DNA of 64,000 bases from Melitaea cinxia (GCF_905220565.1 NC_059397.1:15563001-15627000), one strand, 5' to 3'; counted from the stretch's first letter, positions 23,968 to 34,019 are shown. The notes: generated from the sequence alone by a model not told the origin. Numbers and translations: made by a program.

Positions 23968-24125
23968 GTTTTCTAATGTTTACGCGAATTTTACTCATTT
24001 AATGAAACAACTTTTTTCCGGATTTTATCGCGGTTTATTATTAACTTTTGATTCCCGACGTTTCAGATACTTTACAGCAACCATGGTCACGGGGGGACTG
24101 AGGTGTCAGACGTCCCAACGTTACA
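23968..24125 (+). repeat. Dispersed MITE-like repeat inserted in element B
   Basis: The core CCCGACGTTTCAGATACTTT, followed by CAGCAACCATGGTCACGGG, and the flank CCGGATTTTATCGCGGTTTA reappear in reverse complement at 36765-36958. Both copies start from GTTT(A/C)CGCGAATTT. It sits between the gag and integrase remnants of element B, where the polymerase domains are missing. Confidence 0.65.
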
Positions 24126-24179
24126 AAGTTATTCGAAACTACCCGACATACATCAATATCTTATATAGTCCTATCTACG

Positions 24180-24960
24180 CAGAATGTGCTAATTGAGTCT
24201 TTAATCTGTGGTGAATTATGCTTGGTTTTTGATTTAATTATATTAATAATGGGGTCCCAAGCAGGTGGTAATTGTCAGCCATCTTCTCTATTGAAATTTG
24301 GATGTTTTTTAATTTCAATAGCCTCATTATAATTTTGTCTAGCACTCATTTCTTGCCTAAATTTAAATTCTTGTTCTTCAGAAATCGCGATAGAAACTGC
24401 ATCTTCAAACGTTAAAGGTTTCTGAGACTTTAATAAAATGTGAAGTTGCGGTAGAAGACCACTAATAAAAATATTTAATGCTTGTTTTTTTAATAAGTCT
24501 ACATTCGCTTCGCGAGCTTCTTTTGTTATCTTGGGGTCCAAAGATTGAATTAATTTTATATAGCAGTTTTCGATCCTACTAGAGTATTTTGAAATACATA
24601 GATTTATTTTGACCCTGTCTGCACGAATTGAGTTCTAATTGTCACTGCACAAATGTCCTTTTTTCTGGATAATTTTCTAATAAATGTTCTTTTAAATTTT
24701 CCCATGACGAAAATGATCTATTTAATAATGTTGACCTAATATTGCCTTCAATTTTAGATAGTATTACTGACACAAATGCGATTTTATAAACTGTATTTAA
24801 TAAAGCGAACACATTATTACAGTTATCGATGAACACATGTAAATTTGCGTTATCGCCATCGTATTTTTTGATCATTCTTTCTGCGAGACCGATATCTATA
24901 AACCCACCAGAAACTTTATTCTCTGAGCTGTAAAAAAAAAGATTTTAAATGACAATTTAC
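24180..24960 (-). pseudogene. gag: Broken gag of element B
   Basis: The minus-strand frame from about 24930 (through ATG at 24875) to 24642 and, after a shift and stops, 24541-24275 contains Gag-like sequence: KYDGDNANLHVFIDNCNNVF, then SWENLKEHLLENYPEKRT, then the C-terminal GLLPQLHILLKSQKPLTFED. These are features of the capsid region of insect Ty3/gypsy Gag. A T-tract plus CAG acceptor-like site lies just upstream at about 24935. No zinc knuckle is seen. It is non-functional. Confidence 0.72.
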
Positions 24961-25433
24961 AAGCAATTAATAATCTGAATTAATTATATATGGATTTCTA
25001 TAATTCTTTAAATTTAATTATAAGTTTCACATAAACTCTCTATAAAATCTTACTATTCTTTATAATACACAATATACCAACAATTATACGACTCATTTGG
25101 ATGACGTAGTTGTATACTGTGGAGTCCGTTTTGCCTTGCTGGGTCGCGTCGTATCGTTGCGATGCACGTAGTAGCGCGAACGCTGCCAAAGGTTTACTAA
25201 CTCGTTGCTGTGGTACTGGCCTGTCCCAGTGAAGAACTACGCTCGCTCAGTATCTTGATGTGCTCTTGACTGCTTCGGGTGACTCGCCACTGTCGATATG
25301 ATGCCTCGAGCCTTATTGTCTTCAACTTCCAGTACGTATAGTGACGCTGAGAACTGAAGATCAACCCGTTCAAATGTTTGCCAGGAAATAAAAGTACTAT
25401 AATATTTCAATAGCCTTTTATCAATCCCACTTT
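24961..25433. other. Probable leader of element B and unassigned GC-richer block
   Basis: Bases 24961-25130 are AT-rich and may be the 5' leader of element B. Bases 25130-25400 are GC-richer (CTGGGTCGCGTCGTATCGTT) with no recognised identity. A GGAGTCCG at 25115-25124 is echoed in reverse at 32844-32851, with weak similarity beyond it. Confidence 0.35.
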
Positions 25434-25875
25434 TGACACTAAAAATGTGTTCGGGTGGTCGGAAGGGGTTTTGAAATGACAACCAGCAGCGTGACGTCAT
25501 GTATCGAAGTTTATTTATTACTACTATTAGCTTCGTTTTATAGTAATGAACCGTTGCGAAGGACTGCTTGTTACAAACTGTCGCTTCGGACTGTTGTTAT
25601 GGACTGTCGCTTTGGACTGTCGTTATGGACGCTTGTTACGGACGGGTCTTACATTGGGGTGGAGGATCTTTATAAATCAAAACATTGTAAAAAATACTAT
25701 GAGAAAAGCAAAACGACCAACTCTGGACTCTGCACTCATTAACAATACCTGGTAATTTGGTAATTTCCAAATGTTGTTTATCTTTGAAATAATATTAAAT
25801 TAGAATTAGTTTAAATATTATTTATCTTTGACTAACATTAAAGTATAATTTGTTTAAAAATATGTAGACATTACA
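25434..25875. mobile_element. LTR-like copy related to the solo LTR at 30083
   Basis: It aligns in the same orientation with 30083-30486: AGCAGCGTGACG, GTTTATTTATTAC, GGTGGAGGA...TATAAA, and GGACTCTGCACTCATTA. It includes five short direct variants of GACTGTCG(C/T)T(T/A)(C/T)GGA at 25575-25640. Ends are approximate; no target duplication is visible. Confidence 0.65.
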
Positions 25876-26003
25876 ATATCAAAAATCGAGCGTTACAGCG
25901 GGGATCGAACCTGCATCTCCGACTGACGGCGTCGGTGCTCTAGCCAATTATGCTATGGAACGGTGTACCGGCTAGATCGAAATTTTTGATATGATGATTT
26001 TAT
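25876..26003 (-). repeat. tRNA-like repeat bounded by inverted repeats, copy 1
   Basis: On the minus strand the block forms a near-complete tRNA cloverleaf: acceptor CGTTCCA/TGTAACG, D-arm region GCATAATTGGCTAGAGC, anticodon stem CCGAC/GTCGG and T-arm with GGTTCGATCCCC. Loop position 33 is C rather than T, so it is probably not a working tRNA. Outside it are inverted repeats ATATCAAAAATCGA and TCGAAATTTTTGATAT. A second copy is at 30740-30870. Confidence 0.7.
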
Positions 26004-26152
26004 ATTCGGTCTAAGCGACCGTGGCGTCGTCTATAGTGAGTTCTTTACAGAAACCCCTAACTATTCAAAGTTTCATATTACAATGAAAATCTTTGACAGG
26101 AGACGACACCATGCTATTTTTAATTTGTACGATTTTATTTTTGTGTTACCTG

Positions 26153-26632
26153 TGTTATGTGGCGAGAGCAAAAATAGTCTTTTTAAAAACTAATTTATTT
26201 ATTAACACTTTCAATAATAACTTTTAATGTAAAGAAACCTAATTAATATAGATAGTAATAACGATCAAAGAAACATAATACTGATATAATTAGGAGTTGG
26301 AAATAGAATGCGTGATTTAGGGAGTCCTGGAGTATTTATGAGGCTTAGAATAGGATACTAACTTATTAATTATTCTACATAAAAAATTTGTTTTTACATA
26401 ATTAAGGGTTTAAAGTACATATAATATTAAAGTAAATAATAAATATTGTTCACATTCTAATAGTGATTAACTAATTACATGCTAATAGAAGTAAATAGTA
26501 AATATTGCTTATCACAACTAAACACTAAAGATTACAGAGACAATACATGATATGGAAGTAGGTAACATTAACAGATTCGTTTATATTATACATTATATAT
26601 AATAGCAATAGGTATAGGTAGCTTATATAACA
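26153..26632 (-). mobile_element. 3' LTR of env-bearing element C
   Basis: On the minus strand it begins TGTTAT directly after the polypurine tract and ends ATAACA at 26153, giving 480 bp with matching terminal inverted repeats. It contains AATAAATAAA near 26200 that could serve as a poly(A) signal. The partner 5' LTR is absent because the element is truncated on the right. Confidence 0.78.
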
Positions 26633-26646
26633 CCTCCCCCCTTAGA
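26633..26646 (-). other. Polypurine tract of element C
   Basis: On the minus strand it reads AAGGGGGGAGG, immediately before the LTR, as expected for plus-strand priming in LTR retroelements. Confidence 0.75.
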
Positions 26647-28530
26647 ATAAAGATCGGTGCTTATTTGAAGTCGCCAATTTTTGAGGACTTGAAGTTGATG
26701 TTGAGGCTTCTTCATCTTCTTCTGAGATGCACGATGTCGTCGGAATAATAGGCATTGGAATTCCTGCGTTCGATCTTCGTCTTGAGTTGTTGATACAGTT
26801 GTTGAATATTTGTATGCCCCCTGACCTGCGCCGAAGGTCCGGTTGGCCTAGATTTCGAGACCAGAAATGACGAGACCAGAGACGCCATGGACAGCATTTG
26901 TATAAAAGAAATAAGCATTGATAAGCCGAGTGCTATAGCGACGAAAGAGTATTTAGGACTGGAAATATTATTGTTGAAGGAGTTCTGTTGTTCCTTCAGA
27001 AGTTGTTTTTGGACTTTGACTTGTTCTTAATCATTTAAGGAATCTAGGGGAACGTTTTTCACCTTTATATGGTGTAACTCAGGTGGGATTGGTTGTTTAA
27101 GTGCTTCAGGAGGACAGGTGTCTTCAATTTTCACTGTGATGATTGGATGAGTGAGGTTCGTCATTGTATCCTCTTCTGCGTTGAGGGTTACAAAAGCGGT
27201 GTAGAACTTGCATCATCCTGGTTTCAGGGAAATTAAACCGGTGCCGGAGATTTCTTGGTGTTTTATTTCGTTTCCGCATTCGACTACACATGGTGTCTTG
27301 AACCTTTGCAGAAATATCCACTGGTTGTTTCCGATGAATTGAAAGGTGTCCACTTGTGTAGAGAAGGTGGTCAACTCGCAATTACTTGGTAGTTCCTTGC
27401 TGGACGATTGTAGAATGGAGATTTCGCATATGGGTCTGGAGTTGTAGTTATATACTGGCAGGTCCTTGCAAACTCTTGTTCTTGTTGTAAACAACTTGCA
27501 GTTTTTCAGAAGACTCGTGGTGACGTAATGTTGTCGTGTAGTAGAAACGGCAAGATATGTATGCTCAGGGAATAAGGTTGAATAATAGGAGGAGTTATAA
27601 TGTTTAATAGGTATAGAAAACATGTGATAAAGATTAAATTTTTCGTTTTTAACTAAAGAGAATTCTAATATATATACTAATTTGTTGAGATAAATATAAG
27701 ATGTAGGTGTAGATGACTGCAGAATGTCATGAATGTTTTCTAATGTTATAAGTGCGACTAAATTGTTATTTATTCTTATATGGTTTGTTGCTAAAAGTTC
27801 TTTATAAAGTCTGCTGGTATAAATAATAGAAGGGTGAATTGCTCCTGATTTTATAAACAATATGCTTCTTATAATTTCCTTTGATTCTCTCTCTAAAGAA
27901 AGAACCGATTCAAGAATTTGAATTGAAACAGTCGATATTTCTTCGGATACTTTTAAATTGAAAATTATCTTATTTGTTCTATTCAGATAAGAGCTAATCT
28001 TGTTCAGATTATCATTCATAGAGTATTCGTCGTTGGAAATTCGTGAAAAGGTGTCATTGAAATTAGAAATGGTGGAGGAAATGATCTGTAGTTGTTGACT
28101 TAATACTATATGGTCTAATTGTTGTTTTTCTAGTAATTCGATGCATTGGTTGTAGTATTGAGCGTCTTTCGCGTCAGGAGTGCCTATTAACTATTTTAAA
28201 ACTGTACTAAGGCCGTCTATTAATGCGCGTTTGACACGATTGTAGTTATTTGTATAGTAGCTAAGTTCATTCAATCTAATATCTATTTTATCTAAACTAA
28301 TTTTGGTGAAGGATTTCGTTGTATAAATACTAGGCGTAATATATTTACTAGATTTTATGACAGTTTCATAATTAGCGATCAATCATTTTAAAGAATCACG
28401 TGAGAGAAAAAGTGGTTCTAGATTTCTAAAGATAACTAGTTTCCAGGAGCTTTCTGAGATGAGGATGTCTCCAAGGGTTTGGTAGAATAAGCCAGACTTA
28501 GATGGTAGTTCGTCTACGGTCATAATTCAG
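26647..28530 (-). pseudogene. env: Broken env of element C (F-like glycoprotein)
   Basis: The minus strand carries an almost complete errantivirus-type Env. The N-terminal ectodomain runs from about 28500, followed by an in-frame TGA at about 28384, a furin motif RVKR near 28226-28237, a fusion-peptide region, an in-frame TAG at 28190, and a long heptad-rich ectodomain with conserved Cys (frame 28019-27213, including CKDLPVYNY). A frameshift near 27210 then leads to a hydrophobic membrane span (VAIALGLSMLISFIQMLSM) at 26955-26899 and a short cytoplasmic tail ending near 26712. The order matches baculovirus F-like envelope proteins. At least two stops and one frameshift make it a pseudogene. 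It is closely related to the env pieces at 30900-32395 and more distantly to 21951-23183. Confidence 0.8.
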
Positions 28531-28936
28531 TCCATCAACGTTTATTATTGTAGAGTACCTAGAAAGGAATAAGAAATTCGACTTAGTACGCGTTTTTACT
28601 TAATTTATTGATATAGACTTTTAAGGAATTTGTATAATTTGTATAGAAGTATGTATAGTATAAATTTAAGTATAGATAAAATGATAAAACTAAAATAAGG
28701 GTTATTCATGATTTCAGTGAATTTATCTTTTAAAAGTTGGGGATCATAAGATGTGATGATTTTGTAGAGTAGAGTTGGCCATCACCAAGTGGTGCTGTAA
28801 CCTGAAAGATATTATTATTTTAATTGTACTTAAATTATAGAAATAAATTATAAAGATTGACTTTGAATTACAAAGATTTGGTTGAACTGTATAGTTTGTA
28901 AATAGAAATATGTAAAATAACAGTATTTTAATTGTA
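28531..28936. other. AT-rich spacer of element C between env and Helitron
   Basis: It probably belongs to the integrase-env interval of element C, with no coding motif. The 78-aa frame at 28744-28980 is treated as chance. Confidence 0.4.
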
Positions 28937-29222
28937 TCTATAATATAAAAATGAGTCGCTGAATGTGTTGCTAAGCGCAAAACTCGAGAACTGTTGGACC
29001 GATTTCGCTAATTCTTTTTTTAAAATATTCCTTGAAGTACGAGGATGGTGGATGGAAAAATTCTAAAAAAAAAAAATTAAAATTTCCTGAAAAAGTCTAA
29101 AAACAACATTTTTCTATACTCCCATACAAAAAATTTGTGATAATACTTAAAAGTCAATTTGAACTTTAATACCATACGATAAAGTTTGTGTTAGGCGATA
29201 CGAAGTTCGCCGGGTCAGCTAG
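28937..29222 (+). mobile_element. Non-autonomous Helitron, 286 bp, intact ends
   Basis: It starts TCTATAATATAAAAATGAGT after A (28936) and ends CGCCGGGTCAGCTAG before T (29223). It is inserted in element C between integrase and env, so it is younger than C. The same family is at 51141-51434 on the other strand. Confidence 0.88.
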
Positions 29223-29340
29223 TATTGTATAAATTATTTAAAAATAAATACTTATAAATCTGGAACTATCTAATATTGTTCAAACTACGTGTCGAGATGA
29301 TTATTACGATCTCGCAAGGGTTTTAAACGATTTCCGTGTA

Positions 29341-30720
29341 CTAATTGATTTCTACGTGATTTCTTGGTAATATAATTTTCGTTAAAACCTTTTTTATTGT
29401 AATTTCATAAGGTCCTTCCCATTTACTATCAAGATTATTAGCATTTGGAACGCGGAGCATGACTTTGTCACCTAATTGAAAATCAACTATGTTTTTTATA
29501 TTACTGTCGTAGCGTGTTTTTGCTTTATCTTTCATGTCGTTAAGGTTTCTTTGAGCTATATCGCGAGAAATTCTAAGGTGTTCGTTAAGGTCACTGAGAT
29601 GGTCATTTGTGGTGTATTCACGTGTATTTTTAAAGGTGTAAAGCAAATTAGGTTTGTAACCGAATAAGAGTTCATGAGGTGTGAAGCCTGTGGACTGATT
29701 AGGTGAGGTATTACACATTATAGCTAGGGGTACGATGCGGTCCCAGTCGTGAGAAGTTTTCGTGGAATACATACGAATATGATCTCTAAGTACGGCATAG
29801 AATCGTTCTAGGGAACCGTTAGTTTGTGAGTGACACGCTGTACTGAATGTGTGTTGTGATCCTAAGAGTTTGACTAGTTGTTTTAATATATTATTTACAA
29901 ATTCGCCGACTTGGTCGGAATGGAAGCGCTTAGGGATACCTAATGTTGGCAAAAGATGAGGAGTGACTTTGCAATAGAAAAAGCTTGTTTATCAGGGACA
30001 GCTTGAACAATCTAGTTAAGTCGTCTTCTAGTGTCAGTATGTATTTGTTAGAGTCACCTGTAATGTAAGAGTAAGATACTAGTGTAATGTTCAGTAGTCA
30101 GGAGGGGTCTTGAGGTACAAGCAGCGGCGTGACGTTGGTAGATGTTTATTTATTACATACAACAGTTATAAATTATAAACTTCTACTTGCTTATACAACT
30201 CTATGAAATATTGTAGCTGACTCGGAGGTCCGAAGGGACTGAAGGAACTCAAGGAACTGCCTAACATTATGGGTGGAGGACATTATAAACCAATACAATT
30301 GTAAACACATTTGAGAAAGTAACAAACAGTCTCATGGACTCTGCACTCATTAGTAATTACTGATAATTTCTAAATGTTCTCTAAATGTTTGTCATCTAAT
30401 TATAGTTTACACGGTCACAATATTATCTTATTATTTAAAATGTACATTTAGCTACACAATATGATATAAAATATCAAAATATTACACTAGATTGATAGTT
30501 ACTCGTTCAAATGGTTCGGAAGAAGAGGTAGTAATGACCATGAGTGCTTTAAAAGTTTTACGCTGTGTTTTGTTACGTTGACACGTTTTACAATTTTCAA
30601 TGTAGTCTTTAATAGTATATGTCATACCATTCCAAAAGTATTCGTATTTTGTTGATTGTTGTTGTGTATAGTAAAGAGTATCTATCTATCTAGCTCTAAA
30701 TTACGATGCGCGATAGTTTT
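29341..30720 (-). pseudogene. pol: Integrase of element C, split by a solo LTR
   Basis: Bases 30720-30487 on the minus strand encode the zinc-binding end of a Ty3/gypsy integrase (DYIENCKTCQRNKTQ). Bases 29990-29341 give the core (FHSDQVGEFVNNILKQL, HSQTNGSLERFYAVLRD) and the PHELLFGYKP segment followed by a chromatin-like KVMLRVPNA...WEGPYEI tail. The DDE residues visible are the D of FHSDQ and the E of GSLER. The first D would fall at 30060-29990, where the frame is broken. A 404-bp solo LTR with CTAG duplication interrupts the gene between the two parts. Reverse transcriptase and gag are missing beyond 30730. It is non-functional. Confidence 0.82.
30083..30486. mobile_element. Solo LTR nested in the integrase of element C, 4-bp target duplication
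   Basis: The 404-bp unit starts TGTAAT and ends ATTACA and is flanked by CTAG on both sides (30079-30082 and 30487-30490). Four-base duplications are usual for Ty3/gypsy integrases. No internal region remains, so LTR-LTR recombination probably removed it. It is related to 25434-25875. Confidence 0.88.
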
Positions 30721-30739
30721 CACGGTAAAAAAAATTTAA

Positions 30740-30870
30740 AAATCGACCATTCCAGCGGGGATCGAACCTGCATCTCCGACTGGCCGTGTCGGTGCTCTAG
30801 CCAATTAAGCTATGGAACAATGTACCCGCTAGATCGAAATTTTTGATATGATGATTTTATATTCGGTCTA
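30740..30870 (-). repeat. tRNA-like repeat bounded by inverted repeats, copy 2
   Basis: It is nearly identical to 25876-26003: AGCGGGGATCGAACCTGCAT, CTCTAGCCAATTAAGCTATG, and CTAGATCGAAATTTTTGATA. On the minus strand the D-arm (GCTTAATTGGCTAGAGC) pairs better than in copy 1. The anticodon loop is ACGGCCA with C at position 33. The left inverted arm is shortened (TTTAAAAATCGA). It truncates element C. Confidence 0.7.
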
Positions 30871-30899
30871 AACGACCTACTAACCTTTTTTAATTGGCT

Positions 30900-32395
30900 A
30901 ACTATATAAAAACCAAGAAACCCTTATTCATATCTCGCGACTCTCTTGAACATTTAGTCATTAACAGCGAAACCCTTTTAAGCAATTACAATATAGCCCT
31001 ATCGTATATACAACGAACTCTTTTATAAGAGTTACGCATTCAGCCTGTAGCCTCCCACTGTTGGGAATAGGCCCCTTTCATCATGTGGGAAATAAATAGT
31101 AGATTAAGCTAACTCAGTTAGTATACTAAGAACTACCGTATCGGATGCAAGTTATTGAATGGCTTAAGCACTGGTTTGAAATAACTCATCAAACTCCGGA
31201 TGCAAAAAAAGATAAATATTATGATAATATCCTCAACTGTAGCTTTCTTTAATGGAAACTATTGCACGAATTTAGTAAGACAAAAATTCAATTAATGATA
31301 ATCTACAAAAACTAATCTTATATTTGAATAACACGAATAAAATTATTTTTGAATTATAAGCATCAGAGTACACATAGACTGTTTCTATCAAAATTTTAGA
31401 ATTCATAATTTCGTTACAAATGTAATTAAATGACATCATAACAAGCATTTTGTTTATTAAATCGGGAGAGATCCATACCTCGATTATATCAACAAAGCTT
31501 ATATACAGACAACTCTTAGCCAATTGTAATATCAGAACAAATAACAATCTCGTTACACGTATTAACATTGAAAATATACACAACATCATAGAATCAACAA
31601 AAATTCTTCCAATATCTACATAAACAAACTAGTATATGTAATAGAATTTCCTTTAGTGAAAAATGAGAACTTTTCACTTTATCATATTACACTATTCTTT
31701 TCCACCATATCATGTTTTTTTATTCCACCTTATTCCCCGAGCATTCATATCTTGCCATTTCACCAACACGTCAACACTACAGCTCTTTGAGTCACCTCAA
31801 CGGATATAAAATCTTCGCGCAGAAAAGAAGTGTATGCTGAGACTTGCCAGTTTACAATTATAGCTCAATACCAAACTGCGAAATGGAAATACTCCTATCA
31901 ACAGCTAAAGATCTACCACCATCAAAAATACACCGAATCAAATGTAACAGATCCCATAACGACCGATAACCTCGAAGACAACTGCAGTCCAGATTTGTTC
32001 AAGACAACTTCTCCAGAACTACTACCGATAACAATAAGGACTATTCCAGTTGACGCTTTAAATGTTATTAACGACCAAATAAACACCCAGTATCGAGTTT
32101 TAAGTGAACAACAACAAAAATTTATTTGAAAATAACGTCATTTTGACTTTGCCCGTTACAAGTTTTACTTTCGGAACAATTATGTTCCTCTTTCTACTAT
32201 ACAAATATTGTCCCTGGCATCGAATTCAACCTCTACAATTTTCTTGAAACGATAACAGCGACGACCAGCCAAGAAGAATCCAAATCTTCAACAATTGCTT
32301 CGACAGCTCAAGACAAAGACAGAACATAAAAATTCTAATGGCTATTATTTCTACAACTTCGTGTATCTCGGAAGATGAAGAAAATTACTCCTAAA
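30900..32395 (+). pseudogene. env: Broken env of element A
   Basis: In several plus-strand frames this stretch matches env of element C: TPDAKKDKYYDN near 31195, INDNLQKLILYLNNTNKIIF and ILFIKSGEIHTSII at 31290-31490, FPEHSYLAIS near 31740 and LPVYNY near 31850. A frame at 31830-32129 is open, and a shift then leads to the membrane span (TFGTIMFLFLLYKYCP, about 32168-32215) and cytoplasmic tail with stops. A SINE fragment is inserted at 31043. Numerous stops and frameshifts make this the oldest-looking env of the three. Confidence 0.75.
31043..31115 (-). mobile_element. 3' fragment of the tRNA-type SINE inside env
   Basis: GCATTCAGCCTGTAGCCTCC is the reverse complement of the SINE 3' end (GGCTG...). 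Only about 70 bp remain. Confidence 0.7.
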
Positions 32396-32430
32396 AATCG
32401 GCCACTTCAAGAAAGCCCCATTCTTCATTT

Positions 32431-32441
32431 TAAGGGGGTGG
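32431..32441 (+). other. Polypurine tract of element A
   Basis: TAAGGGGGTGG lies immediately before the TGTTA of the right LTR. Confidence 0.75.
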
Positions 32442-32841
32442 TGTTAAAATCATTAGTCTATCCGTTAAAATCATTAGCCTATTCGTTATACATTGTTTAT
32501 TCCTATTTACTTACATTTGTAACTCACCTTTAGGACCATTAATCTAGTCAATAAATTAATTGTACTTACAATTCATTAATTGATACCAAACAAATCATTA
32601 ATGATAACCAAACATCCCTTAACAATTCCTTTGTTACCAAATCATATGAAAACCAATGTATCTCAAATATTCGACACAATAAATCTGCAGTTCTAGTTCC
32701 ATTACGTTGCTTTGTTTTTTTTTTAATTGATCACTGTATCTCCACACCTCTGTTTCCTACTATTAATAAGTATTTTTATTAATAAGTTGTGCTAATAAAA
32801 TAATAGTTTTTAAAGACATTTGTTTCGTTGACCACGTATCA
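32442..32841 (+). mobile_element. 3' LTR of element A
   Basis: The 400-bp LTR begins TGTTA and ends TATCA. It is homologous to 20602-20967 with many substitutions and indels, including a duplicated start (GTTAAAATCATTAG repeated). The divergence between the two LTRs implies an old insertion. The span from outer LTR to outer LTR is 12.2 kb because of nested elements. Confidence 0.85.
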
Positions 32842-33675
32842 TGCGGACTCCACATTAAATAGTCGTGTAAATAATAATTATATCTTTACCAATATTATAA
32901 ATTTTGAAGAGTTTTTTTTTTTTTTGTTTAAACGGACTAATCGCAGAAATTGTTGGTTCGAATCGAAAAATTATTTTTTTTATTGAATAGTCCATTTACC
33001 GAGGTAGGCTATATAATATCGCGCTATGACCAATAGGAGCTGAGCATTTACGAATATAAGGAATATTACTAAAACGGAAAAAAAATTGCGAGCTGTTATT
33101 TTGGTATATGTACCGTGTATACATCCATATGCATTTAGTAATGCAATTTGCAATTTTATTTATTTGCATAGATAAAGCACTATTTGCGACGATGGTATTA
33201 TAGACATGATATAAATTCTTATCTAAATAAATACGTTATCCATCACAAGTATTACTTTTATTTTGGAAGAAAATTGCCCTTGAAATCATTTGATTTCAAT
33301 GAAAATCTTAGAAGATATCATAGTTTTAAAATAACTCCACTATGAATTAAGGAACATATAAAATTAAAAGGTGATTTTATTGCATTAGTAATTAACCAGG
33401 CTTTAGAATACTTGCAAACGAAAAATATCTCATCAACAAGGCGCTTTTATTACGATTAACTTTGTCTCTTATGGTGTTTAATTAGGACGCATAATTTGGG
33501 ACATAATGTAAAATTAAATGTAACGACACCACGATGCACCGCGTGTGTTAGTCACCTGAGTAGAACAGAAATAGTTTAAAAAAAGTATGTTTTTCCTCAA
33601 ATTTACGTGGATGAAACCGCGGGGAACAACTAGTGTTTTATATACCTACGAATCTTTGACTCTATAATAACAATA
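32842..33675. other. AT-rich DNA with small repeat fragments
   Basis: Bases 33102-33175 (TATTTTGGTATATGTACCGT and following) match 36285-36385, a dispersed repeat end. A Helitron-like 3' terminus (CGCGGGGAACAACTAG) ends at 33633. No gene is recognised. Confidence 0.5.
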
Positions 33676-33971
33676 CATAATTCATTCATTCATTCATCTC
33701 AGCCTATCGCAGTCCACTGCTGGACATAGGCCTCCCCAAGTTCGTGCCAGACATCCCGGTCTTCCACAATCCTCATCCAGCCTACACCGGCAATCTTACG
33801 TAGATCGTCGGTCCAACGGATCGGAGGACGTCCCACACTGCGTTTGCCAAGACGCGGTCTCCACTCCAGAACCCGTCTACTCCAACGGCCATCGGTCCTG
33901 CGACACAGATGACCAGCCCACTGCCACTTCAACTTGCTAATTCTGTGGGCTTAGTCGGTTACTTTCGTTAT
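33676..33971 (-). pseudogene. 5'-truncated RTE LINE copy, C-terminal 85 codons
   Basis: The minus strand reproduces the C-terminus of the RTE at position 1 (WQWAGHLCRRTDGRWSRRVL, GKRSVGRPPIRWTDDLR, ending QQWTAIG stop), with few changes. The 3' tail is a short ATGA repeat. Likely target duplications ATAACAATA lie at 33667-33675 and 33972-33980. It is dead on arrival from 5' truncation and looks recent, judging by its similarity to the first copy. Confidence 0.87.
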
Positions 33972-34019
33972 ATAACAATATATTATCTTGGAATAATTCC
34001 ATGAATGGATGGTCCGAAA

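Noticed and set aside
25876..26003. Functional tRNA gene
   Set aside because: Position 33 is C in both copies, the anticodon loops differ and the flanks are a repeated unit, so a tRNA-derived repeat is more likely.
20602..32841. A single intact errantivirus provirus
   Set aside because: The two LTRs are diverged, gag and env of the outer element are full of stops, and the interior belongs to other elements on the opposite strand.
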